DNA of 62,008 bases, taken from Thiogranum sp963752745 (GTDB taxonomy: Bacteria > Pseudomonadota > Gammaproteobacteria > DSM-19610). The stretch covers positions 1 to 62,008 of the forward strand of contig CAVWAK010000045.1 in NCBI GenBank assembly GCA_963752745.1. The letters run 5' to 3'. Both the position numbers and the translations under genes were made by a program. This document shows, piece after piece, positions 7,894 to 16,799 of this stretch (positions are counted from its first letter, which is position 1; every line of letters starts with the position of its first letter). The notes beneath the pieces were generated by a model that was given only the letters and a program-made list of their open reading frames with translations, ran no database searches and was not told the origin of the DNA.

Positions 7894-8220
7894 GTGGCTT
7901 ACGTGGTCGAACTCATGCAATCGCTTGGTCCGGTCGCGGCAAAACGTATGTTTGGAGGACACGGGCTTTTTATTGACGATTTAATGTTCGCGCTGGTCGC
8001 GGATAGCACTCTTTACCTAAAGGCCGATAAACACAGCGAGAACGACTTCAAGGCAAAAGGGCTTGAAGCCTTTACCTATAACAAAAAAGACAAACAGGTC
8101 AGCCTGTCTTACTACCAGGCCCCGGAAGAGGCACTGGAAGACAGCGAAGAAATGAATGCCTGGGGAAACAAGGCGTATTCTGCGGCGTTACGATCTGCAG
8201 CGAAGAAACGGGGAAAGTGA
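7894..8220 (+). CDS. TfoX/Sxy N-terminal-domain protein
   Basis: About 108 residues. The motif LGPVAAKRMFGGHGLFIDDLMFALV is the hallmark of the TfoX N-terminal domain, followed by YLKADKHSENDFKAKG and the usual SYYQAPEEAL helix. The C-terminal TfoX domain is absent, as in many stand-alone homologues, so a role in competence regulation should not be assumed. The first standard start in frame is GTG 7894. Related proteins usually have about ten more residues, and the codons directly upstream (AINAEKEF) fit the family, so a non-standard start may be used. Confidence 0.78.
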   Translation: MAYVVELMQSLGPVAAKRMFGGHGLFIDDLMFALVADSTLYLKADKHSENDFKAKGLEAFTYNKKDKQVSLSYYQAPEEALEDSEEMNAWGNKAYSAALRSAAKKRGK

Positions 8221-8228
8221 AGAACAAT

Positions 8229-8259
8229 CAGGGTGCATAATGGGCGCAACTGCACCCTG
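8229..8259 (+). repeat. Inverted repeat upstream of the truncated haemoglobin gene
   Basis: CAGGGTGCA at 8229-8237 pairs perfectly with TGCACCCTG at 8251-8259 across a 13-nt loop. No T-run follows, so it is a weak terminator candidate for the TfoX-like gene. It may instead be an operator for the haemoglobin gene 27 nt downstream. Confidence 0.4.
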
Positions 8260-8285
8260 CCACGATCTAGCAAGGAGTATTGATC

Positions 8286-8654
8286 ATGTCCGACAAAACG
8301 CTTTATGAACGTCTTGGTGGCTATGATGCCATATCCGCTGTTGTGAACGATCTTCTACCGCGCCTGATGGCAGACACTCAGCTTGGGCGCTTCTGGCAGC
8401 ATAGAGGTGAGGACGGCATTAACCGTGAAAAGCAGTTGTTGGTCGATTATCTCTGCGCAAACGCAGGCGGGCCGATGTTATACACGGGGCGCGACAACCA
8501 AACATCCCACAAGGGAATGGGTATCAGCGAAAGCGACTGGGAAGCATTTATGGGTCACCTGGATGCCACGCTGAACAGCTTCAAGGTACCCCAGCAGGAA
8601 CGGAACGATGTTATCGGTTTTGTTCAAGGCACCAGGGCAGATATTGTCGAATAA
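8286..8654 (+). CDS. glbN: Group I truncated haemoglobin
   Basis: 122 residues starting MSDKTLYERLGGYDAISAVV, the typical opening of group I truncated (2-on-2) haemoglobins. The haem-ligand region is NQTSHKGMGIS, whose His is the proximal ligand. Earlier, LGRFWQHRGEDGINREKQLLVDYL matches the C/E helices. Such proteins bind oxygen and nitric oxide, and often protect against NO or serve oxygen chemistry in the cytoplasm. The ATG at 8286 has AAGGAG 8 nt upstream, better than the TTG at 8280. The gene converges on mobB with a 3-bp gap and no terminator between them. Confidence 0.85.
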   Translation: MSDKTLYERLGGYDAISAVVNDLLPRLMADTQLGRFWQHRGEDGINREKQLLVDYLCANAGGPMLYTGRDNQTSHKGMGISESDWEAFMGHLDATLNSFKVPQQERNDVIGFVQGTRADIVE

Positions 8655-8657
8655 TCG

Positions 8658-9182
8658 CTAATCGCCGGCTAACCTTTGCAGAATGAAGGCTGCGATTGCA
8701 TCCGGATCATTGATATCCAGTACCGGCAAATCTGTTGGCGCCGCTAATGCTGCATCTGTAGCCACGGCGATGACACTGCTATCCTGTGGATACAAAGCCG
8801 GTTTACCCACTGACGGGCGGTAGAGCTCGATTTTCGGAAACGCCACCTGTTTGAAGCCCTCAACCAGGATCAGGTCGAGTTCATCCTGGTTCAACCGGCC
8901 AATCAGGGTATCCAGATGCGGCTCGGACGGCGAGGTTTTTTCAACCACCAAAGCCTCACGCCGGGCTGAAGCCACCAGCATTTGCGAGGCGCCCGCCTTG
9001 CGCAATTCGTAACTGTCCTTACCGGGTATGTCGATATCGAAGTTGTGATGGGCGTGCTTGATCATGCCGATACGCACGCCGCGTCCGGTAAGCAGAGGCA
9101 GGAGTTGTTTTAACAGGGTGGTCTTTCCCGCACCACTGTAAGCGGCAAACCCCACCACTGGCTTTTGCGCCCGGGTCAACAT
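8658..9182 (-). CDS. mobB: Molybdopterin-guanine dinucleotide biosynthesis adaptor protein MobB
   Basis: 174 residues. The P-loop AAYSGAGKTTLL lies near residues 13-24, followed by GVRIGMIKHAHHNFDIDIPGKDSYELRKAGA, the segment that identifies MobB. DLILVEGFKQVAFPKIELYR is the Walker-B-like region. MobB is a GTP-binding partner of MobA in attaching GMP to molybdopterin, giving the cofactor for enzymes such as formate dehydrogenase. It is the last gene of the leftward formate dehydrogenase cluster, 21 nt after the Fe-S protein gene. This matches its role, since mobA and moeA lie in the rightward half of the same island. Confidence 0.9.
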   Translation of the reverse strand: MLTRAQKPVVGFAAYSGAGKTTLLKQLLPLLTGRGVRIGMIKHAHHNFDIDIPGKDSYELRKAGASQMLVASARREALVVEKTSPSEPHLDTLIGRLNQDELDLILVEGFKQVAFPKIELYRPSVGKPALYPQDSSVIAVATDAALAAPTDLPVLDINDPDAIAAFILQRLAGD

Positions 9183-9203
9183 GGCGCGCAGTATACAGGA
9201 ATA

Positions 9204-10482
9204 TTACGTGGCCTTCGGTGAACCCGAGGTGTCGAGATTTTCGGCGATCAGCTCGGTAATACCGATCAGTTCGATGTCCATCTCGTTGTCTTCCAGTCCG
9301 TCTTCGAGCATATGCCGGCAGTTTGAACAGGCGGTGACCATGGTCTCGACCTGGATTTCATCGAGCTGGCGTTTCTTGGCACCAAACGCCTGCGCACGCA
9401 GCGGGTTGGCGCGTTCGTTGGAGCTGACGCCGCCACCACCACCGCAGCACCAGTTCATGGAACCGTGGTCGGTCATTTCGACAAAGTTCGGCGCCACCAT
9501 GTTGAGCAAGGTGCGTGGTTGTTCCAGCACACCGCCACGGCGGCTGATATTGCACGGATCGTGATAGGTCAGGCGGTCACTGATAGTGCTGTTGGTTTTA
9601 ACCCGCCCTTCTTCGCGGAGTTGCTCCAGCAGTTCGATGATGTGCACCACCTTGAACGGCAGCGGGCGGCCGATAAAGTTCGGCGCATCCCAGCGTATCG
9701 TGGTGTAGGCGTGCCCGCACTCCGGGCTGATGACAGTATTTAACGCCAAGCTTCTGCGCAGCCGCCACAACGCGTTCCACCAGTTCAGCGGCGAGTTTTG
9801 AGTTCCCCAGTTGCACTCCGGTATTGGTGGCCTCGAAATACTCACTACTGATCGTCCACGACACGTCGGCGTGAGAAAATATCTTGGCCAAAGATCCTAT
9901 AAATTCGGGAAAGCCGGCAATTTCACCGGAGGAAAACAGCGCCAGGTACTCGGCGCCCTTCACATCCAGCGGTATCTTGTAGCCGCTTTCTTTTTCCTGT
10001 GCAGCGATCGTCGCGCGCAGCGTCTTTGCCGTTACGCCCATGGGGCTGCCGATGGTGCGCGCCCTTTCCCCGGCCGCGACCAGGTCGTCCGGAGAAAAGC
10101 CGGCGGCACACAGGCCTTCCTTGACTTTACGGATGACATAAGCGATATCCACACCGACGGGACAGACCATGCTGCAGCGCCCGCACATGGAACAGCCGTC
10201 GTAGACCAGCATTTCCCAGTCGGCAAGGTCGGCCTCGGTCATCGGTTTTTTCAAACCCATTTTCGAGGCGATTTTCCCCCAGAAAGTGTACTCCCGGCTC
10301 CAGAGTTTGCGCATCGGCTCGGTTTTATGAATCGGCGTGTAGCGCGGATCGCTGGTCTCGGTAAAGAACAGGCAGGCTTCCGCACAAACGCCGCAATGCA
10401 CACAGGTTGACAGAAACGACGCCACCCGCGAGTCCATTTGCCCGCGCATCGCCGCAAGGCCTTTTTCGAGTCGTTCACTCAT
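9204..10482 (-). CDS. HdrD/DsrK-like (Fe-S)-binding protein, frameshifted
   Basis: Two overlapping frames together form one 425-residue protein once a single extra base at 9739-9741 (TTT on the plus strand) is removed. The N-terminal part carries two 4Fe-4S motifs, CVHCGVCAEAC (Cys 27, 30, 33, 37) and CSMCGRCSMVC (Cys 97, 100, 103, 107). The displaced C-terminal part carries CCG-type motifs ECGHAY, DPCNISRRGG, NWCCGGGGG and ACSNCRHM. This is the architecture of HdrD, GlpC and DsrK, electron-transfer subunits working with a membrane cytochrome b. The NarI/DsrM-like gene just upstream is its likely partner. As written, the sequence would yield a protein lacking the C-terminal CCG cluster. Confidence 0.82.
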
Positions 10483-10515
10483 CGCCAGATCCCGGTGGAG
10501 TTGGTTTCAGCGTCA

Positions 10516-11154
10516 TCATGCGTCTACCCCGCGTCTGCCAAACCAGGCGCCTGTGAAAGCACGGCTCGGTATAAAGGTAAAGGCATGCATCAGGCGACTG
10601 AAGGGAAAATAGATCATTAGCAGTTCAACGGTAAAACGATGCACTACGCGCAGCCCGGTAAAGCCTTCCAGCAATGCCAGGCAGCCGGTGAGCATGACCA
10701 CGAAAGTCAGTATCGCCGCAGCGTGGTCATCGAAATCGGATATCAATCGCGTCACCGGGTTGAGCACGCGATGCAGCCACAGAATCAATAAGCCGAGAAA
10801 GGCGATTTGCGAGGCGACGATAAACGCCCAGTAAGGCATTGGTGTCCAGCCGACGCCGAGCAGGTGGTGCTCGATAAACAAAACATGCGGCGCCGCAAAT
10901 AACAGCAAGGCAAAAAGCCCGAGGTGAAACATGTAACCCGCAACAGTCTGGACGCGGATTTTCGGCGCCATGTCCCTGCGTGGTACAAAGCGACTGAACA
11001 GGGTCATTACAGCGCCGCCGGTGGATGCCTGGCGCGGCACCGAGTAATCCGGCTTGCTGCCGGTCAGAAATATCGATGCGATTCGCCAGACGACGCCGAT
11101 GATAAATACGGCCAGGGCGAAATACCAAAGTGGCCCATCGATGAATTCAGTCAT
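10516..11154 (-). CDS. NarI/DsrM-like cytochrome b membrane subunit
   Basis: 212 residues with about five membrane helices. The His pairs expected for two b-type haems appear in GYMFHLGLFALL, APHVLFIEHHLL, GLRVVHRFTVELL and FPFSRLMHAFTF; the last is a typical nitrate-reductase-gamma/DsrM ending. Such subunits pass electrons between the quinone pool and an Fe-S partner, here presumably the HdrD-like protein encoded 33 nt downstream. Its start overlaps the fdhC stop, so it is translationally coupled to the formate dehydrogenase genes. It is a separate paralogue from the true dsrM at the right end of the window. Confidence 0.8.
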   Translation of the reverse strand: MTEFIDGPLWYFALAVFIIGVVWRIASIFLTGSKPDYSVPRQASTGGAVMTLFSRFVPRRDMAPKIRVQTVAGYMFHLGLFALLLFAAPHVLFIEHHLLGVGWTPMPYWAFIVASQIAFLGLLILWLHRVLNPVTRLISDFDDHAAAILTFVVMLTGCLALLEGFTGLRVVHRFTVELLMIYFPFSRLMHAFTFIPSRAFTGAWFGRRGVDA

Positions 11155-12252
11155 GATTCTCCCTTGGTGACGGGTTCGGGCACTTCACCCAGTGTTGACT
11201 GCCCCTGTGAGCGGGCAAACTCGCTTTCTGAAAGCACTTCGCCTTTGGCTTCACAATCGGCAGCCCATCGATCGTGATGCTGGCGCGCCCAGTTCAAATC
11301 CACGTAGCCGGTGGTCATGCTGTTTATGGAACCTTTCATGCCCGCGGTGCCGACGTAGATATGGCCGAACGCACCACCGATCAATAGCACGGCACCGACG
11401 CCGTGGAGCACCAGTGACAGCGCCATAATGGTTCGCGTCTGCCCGAAAAAAGGAAACTCCAGAATCAGCCCGGTGGCTGATATCAACAGCCCGATCAATG
11501 ATTACGGCCCAAAACCAGATTTTTTCGCCCATGTTGAAAAAACCGGCCGTCGGGTGTTTACCAGCGAAGAATCCACCGCCCTTGAATAGCCAGCCAATGT
11601 CCCCCCTGGCGAGAAAGTTTTTACTGATGAAACGGATAAACAGACCAAAGATGCCGAGGATAAATAATGGCCCGAACAGGTTATGGCCTTCCTTGCTCGC
11701 AGATGCCAATGCTCCGAAAAGCCGACTCACCGACTACCGGGATCAAAACCAGCCTGCCACCGAACAGGATCAAACCGGTCATCGCCAGAAAAATAAATAT
11801 CGATGCCACTGACCAGTGCAGGATCCTGTCGATATCACGGAAACGGTGCAGGTATTTACCCGATGCTCCACCCGTCTATGGGTACGCCGCGCTTGATCAG
11901 ATGAAACAGCACGATCAGGCCAACAATGCCGCCGAGCACCAACCCGGCTGTCGGGGATAAGACGTTCCATGCGAAACCGCCGCCAGGTTTCACCATCGAC
12001 ATTAATCAATACACCGGCATCCATGCCCTCCACCTGGGTAGTGCCCTGAAGTACGCCGTCGCGCTGGCGAACCTCGTTCCATAAATCCGTGCCCGGATTT
12101 TTCACCTTGCCAGCGAGGTCGTTGTCTTGTGCTGCCATCGACAGTGGGCTGAAAGATATCAGTAGCACCAATGCAAGCGTCAACTGCATCAGCACAGCAA
12201 CAGGCTGCCTCAGCCAGGCAGCATACCGGGCCTGATCAGATCGAGCCTGCAT
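11151..12252 (-). CDS. fdhC: Formate dehydrogenase gamma (cytochrome b) subunit, four frameshifts
   Basis: The gene can be followed from ATG 12252, which overlaps the fdhB stop in a TGATG arrangement, to the stop at 11151, but only by changing frame four times. Extra bases sit in short runs at plus positions 11953-11956, 11871-11873, 11717-11720 and 11497-11498. Removing one base from each gives a clean 365-residue protein. It has an N-terminal hydrophobic segment, a periplasmic region (PGTDLWNEVRQR), then helices with DRILHWSVASIF, SASKEGHNLFGPLFI and VLHGVGAVLLI, all typical of the FDH cytochrome b556 subunit. It anchors the dehydrogenase and delivers electrons to quinone. As written it is non-functional. 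Confidence 0.82.
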
Positions 12253-12881
12253 CACTCCTGTCCGTCGCCGGTCCGGCCACTGCGGGTGCGTGAACCTGTT
12301 TGCGGATAGGCAATGCCCCAGCCCCAGGCCTGGCCGGTTACACCGCGCCAGGTGATGCGTTCGCGGTAAACATCGGAAACCACGTCGCCGTCGCCGGCCA
12401 GCAGGGCCTTGGTGGCACACATTTCCGCACACAGTGGCAGCTTGCCTTCCGACAAGCGGTTACTGCCGTATTTCTCGTATTCCTGCGAGGAATTATCCGC
12501 TACCGGGCCACCACCACAGAAGGTGCATTTGTCCATTTTGCCGCGCGAACCAAAGGCGCCGTCGCTGGGGAACTGCGGCGCTCCGAACGGACAGGCGTAG
12601 AAGCAGTAGCCACAGCCAATGCAGGTGTCCTTGTCGTGCAGCACCACACCGTCGTCGGTGGTGTAAAAGCAATCCACCGGACAGACAGCCGCACAGGGCG
12701 CATCGGAACAATGCATACAGGCAACTGACATCGAGCGCTCGCCGGGCGAGCCATCGTTGATAGTCACTACCCGCCGGCGATTGACGCCCCAGGGCACATC
12801 GTTCTCGTTTTTGCACGCTGTTACACAGGCATTGCATTCGATACAGCGTTCAGCGTCGCAGAGGAATTTCATTCGAGCCAT
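12252..12881 (-). CDS. fdhB: Formate dehydrogenase beta (4Fe-4S) subunit
   Basis: 209 residues, intact. Four iron-sulfur motifs are visible: CIECNACVTACKNEN near the N-terminus, CMHCSDAPCAAVC, CIGCGYCFYACPFG, and CTFCGGG paired with LCAEMC. This matches the electron-transfer subunit of respiratory formate dehydrogenases (FdnH/FdoH/FdhB), linking the molybdopterin subunit to the cytochrome b subunit. It lies directly downstream of fdhA and overlaps fdhC. It is shorter than E. coli FdnH and lacks a C-terminal membrane helix, as in the FdhAB type found with DUF3305/3306 genes. Confidence 0.92.
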   Translation of the reverse strand: MARMKFLCDAERCIECNACVTACKNENDVPWGVNRRRVVTINDGSPGERSMSVACMHCSDAPCAAVCPVDCFYTTDDGVVLHDKDTCIGCGYCFYACPFGAPQFPSDGAFGSRGKMDKCTFCGGGPVADNSSQEYEKYGSNRLSEGKLPLCAEMCATKALLAGDGDVVSDVYRERITWRGVTGQAWGWGIAYPQTGSRTRSGRTGDGQE

Positions 12882-12897
12882 GATTTATTCTCCCCGG

Positions 12898-15806
12898 TTA
12901 AGCGCGGCTGATGCGGCACAGGGAACATTTCGTTTCCTGCATCTGTGTAACGGAGTCGTAACCATAGGTGAAGGCGGTGTTACAGGCCTCCCCCAGCACA
13001 TAAGGGTCACTGCCCTTGGGATATTTGTCCCTGCAGATCCCGACCTTCGAAGTGCCCGCCAAAGTGGAACGGCATCCACACCACTCCGGGTGCCAGTCCT
13101 TCCTTGGTAATCTTGGCCATGACTTTCACCTTGCCACCTTCCGGCCCCTCGACCCAGATCTGTTCGCCGTCCTTGATACCGGCGTTATTCGCATCGACTA
13201 TATTGATCTCGGCAAACATGTCCTGTTGCAACTCGGCAAGCCACGGATTGGAGCGGGTTTCATCGCCACCACCTTCATACTCGACCAGGCGTCCACTGGT
13301 CATGATCAGCGGATAGTCCGAGGTGTAGTCCTTGGCCTGAATGGATCCGTAACGTGTCGGCAGACGGTAGAAGCTCTTGCGGTCTTCATAGGTCGGATAT
13401 TTTTCGACCAGATCACGTCTGGAGGTATACAGAGGTTCGCGGTGAATCGGCACCGGGTCAGGGAAGGTCCAGACCACGGTACGCGCCTTGGCATTACCAA
13501 ACGGTGCACAACCGTGCTTGATGGCAACACGCTGTATACCGCCGGAAACATCCGTCTTCCAGTTCTTGCCCTTGGCGGCCGCCTTTTCCTCTTCGGTAAG
13601 ATCATTCCACCAGCCGAGTTTGTCCAGCAGGTCGGCGGTAAACTCGGGGTGACCGTCTTTCAGTTCGTTACCTACCGGGTAGGAATCCTCGGCCAACAGA
13701 TTCACACCGTCACGTTCAACACCGAATCGCGCCCTGAAATTCAGACCACCTTCGGCAACCGGTTTGCTGGTGTCGTACAGGTTCGGTGTACCCGGATGCT
13801 TCATGTCCGCGGTACCCCAGCACGGCCACGGCATACCGTAATAGTCACCGTTGGCCGGTCCGCCCATGGCCTTCAGGCTGGTGTAATCGAAGGTATGCCA
13901 GTTCTTCTGGTGTTCCTTGAGGCGTTCCGGACTTTGCCCGGTGTACCCGATGGTCCACATGCCGCGGTTAAACTCGCGGGTGATGTCTTCAATGCTTCGG
14001 CTCTTCGCCGTTGACCGGGATGTTCTTGAACAGTTCATCGCCGAAACCGAGTTTGTTGGCGAACTTGTACATAATGGTGTGATCAGGCAGCGACTCGAAC
14101 AGCGGATCAAACACCTTGTCACGCCATTGCAGCGAGCGATTGGACGCCGTCACTGAACCATAGGTCTCGAACTGCGTTGCCGCCGGCAACAGGTAGACAC
14201 CGTCGGTGCGGTCCTGCATAACAGCACTGACGGTGGGATACGGATCGATGACCACCATCAAATCCAGTTTTTCCATCGCCTCTTTCATTTGTGGGCCGCG
14301 CGTCTGGCTGTTAGGCGCATGCCCCCAGAACACCATGGCACGCACGTTGTCCTTCTGCGCAATGTTGTCCTTGTTTTCCAGGATGCCGTCAATCCAGCGT
14401 GACACCGGTATACCCTTGGTGTTCATCGGCTTGACGGGTTTGTCTTTGGCCTGTTCGTAACTTCCCTGGTCGAAACGACCGGCAAGCCAGTCGTAGTCAA
14501 CGTCCCACACACCGGACCAGTGTTTCCAGGCACCGCTCGACAGGCCGTAGTAGCCCGGCAGTGTATGGCTCAGTACGCCGAAGTCGGTTGCGCCCTGCAC
14601 GTTGTCGTGACCGCGGAAAATATTGGTACCACCGCCGGAAACACCCATGTTGCCCAGCGCCAGCTGGAAGGTGCAGTAGGCACGGGTGTTGTTGTTGCCG
14701 ATGGTGTGCTGGGTACCGCCCATGCACCAGATGAAGGTGCCCGGCTTGTGGGAGGCCATGATTTTCGCGCCGCGTTTGACCAGCTCTTCCTTCACACCGG
14801 TAACACGTTCAACTTCTTCAGGTGTCCACTTGGCGACTTCGGCCCTGATCTCATCCATGCCGTAGACACGCTGCTCGATAAATTTCTTGTCTTCCCAGCC
14901 GTTCTCGAAGATATGCCAGAGCATGCCCCAGATCAGCGGCACATCGGTACCGGGACGCAGGCGGATATACAGATCGGCATGCGCTGCGGTGCGGGTAAAG
15001 CGCGGGTCGATGACGATGAGCGGCGCATGGTTGCGCTCGGTGGCATGAAACACATGCTGCATCGACACCGGGTGCGCCTCTGCCGGGTTGCCACCGATAA
15101 TCAGGATCGCCTTGCTGTTGTGAATGTCGTTATAGGAATTGGTCATCGCCCCGTAGCCCCAGGTGTTGGCGACACCTGCTACGGTAGTGGAGTGACAGAT
15201 ACGCGCCTGGTGATCAACGTTGTTGGTGCCCCATAAGGCAGCGAATTTGCGGAACAGGTAAGCCTGCTCGTTACTGTGCTTGGCAGAACCCAGCCAGTAG
15301 ACCGAATCCGGACCTGACTGCTCACGAATCTGCAGCATCTGGTCGCCGATTTCGTTGATGGCCTGTTCCCAGGAAACCTTCTGCCATTTGCCGTTGACCA
15401 GCTTGGTGGGGTACTTCAGCCGGCGCTCGCCATGACCGTGTTCGCGTACCGATGCGCCCTTGGCACAATGCGCCCCAAGGTTGAAGGGATGATCGAAGGC
15501 AGGCTCCTGACCGGTCCAGACACCATTCTGGACCTCGGCATAAATACCGCAGCCCACGGAACAGTGGGTGCAGATGGTACGTATCTGCTCGACGTCGCCG
15601 CCGGACTCGGCGGGCGTGGCCGTCGCCTCTTCAGCGCTGGCCTGGACTCTGCGCACCATGCCACCGGACAAGCTACTGACGGCTGCCACACTACCAACCG
15701 TGACACCGGAGCGGCGCAAAAAGGTACGTCTGTCCATGCGCGGATTAAGTGCCGACTGCTGATTCGGCGCGCTATCGGGATTGTTGTGCTTTTTAACCAG
15801 CTTCAT
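12898..15806 (-). CDS. fdhA: Formate dehydrogenase alpha (molybdopterin) subunit, Cys type, two frameshifts
   Basis: Corrected length 968 residues. A twin-arginine signal, RRTFLRRSG at residues 26-34, shows export with folded cofactor. A 4Fe-4S site follows (Cys 79, 82, 86, 114). The active-site segment HQARICHSTTVAG places Cys 204 and His 205 where many homologues have selenocysteine and His. Frame changes occur at plus 13996-13997 and 13029-13031, each caused by one extra base. The C-terminal pieces continue smoothly (SIEDITREFN..., then DKYPKGSDPYVLGEA... to CSLCRISRA). Start 15806 is chosen for its AGGAGG site. It oxidises formate to CO2 with a Mo or W cofactor. Confidence 0.9.
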
Positions 15807-15911
15807 CGTTCTGCCTCCTGCCAACCAAAGCGCCTCAGACCCTTCGTGACCATGTGCTGACCATCTTGCCCCCGTAAAACCTAATCAGGCCCCAACGCCT
15901 GCCCAGGCCGT

Positions 15912-16130
15912 CTATTCCCTGAGCGTCTTGTAATAATGTTTTATGTGAGCGGTTTCGTGGTAACCCGTGGATTCGGCCGCCGGTTCGGGCACGGCTGGTG
16001 CTGATTGTTGCGAGATTTCTTCGGCTGGTGCTGCGTTGGCGGTGCTAAGCACAGTGACGCCCCCGGCTGCAACTGCCGTTTTCAGAAATGTCCTGCGAGC
16101 GCTGGACATCTGGCTTGCTGGTTCCTTCAT
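15912..16130 (-). CDS. Formate dehydrogenase-region twin-arginine small protein
   Basis: 72 residues: a twin-arginine signal (SARRTFLKTAVAAGG), an Ala/Pro/Glu-rich linker and a short tail ending GYHETAHIKHYYKTLRE. This corresponds to the small 'formate dehydrogenase region TAT target' proteins regularly found directly before fdhA. Its role is not established; it may assist export or assembly of the dehydrogenase. It lies between the TorD-type chaperone gene and fdhA on the same strand and is intact. Confidence 0.82.
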   Translation of the reverse strand: MKEPASQMSSARRTFLKTAVAAGGVTVLSTANAAPAEEISQQSAPAVPEPAAESTGYHETAHIKHYYKTLRE

Positions 16131-16190
16131 ACGTCCTCCGACAAATGAAACTGAACTGCTACCTGCTCACGGCATAATGCCGGATATACT

Positions 16191-16799
16191 TTAAACTGGC
16201 AACGTGAAATACTGCTGTTCTATGTCGATAAACTGGCGACCAAGCCGGCCGACAACGGCATAGAATTCAGCGCCTTCCGCAGCCTCCAGATCCTGAAAGA
16301 ACTTACCCATCCAGGACCCGATATAGGTTTCAAAAAAAACGAACTCTTCTAAGGATAGACCAGGTTCAGTAATTATCATCCCCATGGTTTCGCAAAGCGC
16401 CGCAACGTGATCTTCTGGCTCTCGAACATCGGCCTGGCGCTCGAATCCCATGCGCTTCAGATCCTGGCGTAAAGCGGCCAGAATACGTTCCATTAAAGCG
16501 CCCTGCACGTACCACGAGGCGTAGGGCAGCAACTCGCCACGTCCCAGTCCGATAAACAGTTTGAAATATTCTCCCTGCAACGCGTCCGGTTTTACGTTGG
16601 CAGCCGCTGCACTCAATTCACGCAAAACTTCAACAAAGGGCGTATCTACCCCCTCTTCAGTCACCAGCGCTCCGACAGTATCCAGCATTGCCTGATCGGG
16701 TGACGCTGCCAGCAAGGCACCTAGCAGGTGATAGATCTGCGCCCGCGCCTCGGCTTCCTCAGTCCTGGGGGCGACGCTTTGCGGCCGGGAGTCGTTCAT
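16191..16799 (-). CDS. TorD/DmsD-family molybdoenzyme chaperone
   Basis: 202 residues, all helical. It includes ARAQIYHLLGALLAASPD near the N-terminus, the stretch YFKLFIGLGRGELLPYASWYVQGALMERIL and ADVREPEDHVAALCETM, which are hallmarks of TorD-type chaperones. These bind twin-arginine signal peptides and guide cofactor loading of molybdoenzymes, here presumably FdhA. The gene overlaps the polyferredoxin gene by 4 nt (ATGA type), so the two are translationally coupled. Intact. Confidence 0.87.
   Translation of the reverse strand: MNDSRPQSVAPRTEEAEARAQIYHLLGALLAASPDQAMLDTVGALVTEEGVDTPFVEVLRELSAAAANVKPDALQGEYFKLFIGLGRGELLPYASWYVQGALMERILAALRQDLKRMGFERQADVREPEDHVAALCETMGMIITEPGLSLEEFVFFETYIGSWMGKFFQDLEAAEGAEFYAVVGRLGRQFIDIEQQYFTLPV

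Noticed and set aside
13016..15236. Long plus-strand open frames opposite fdhA
   Set aside because: They are antisense shadows of fdhA, with no family features; the minus strand carries the clear molybdopterin enzyme.
12898..15806. Selenocysteine formate dehydrogenase
   Set aside because: The position corresponds to Cys 204 with an ordinary Cys codon, so no recoding is needed.
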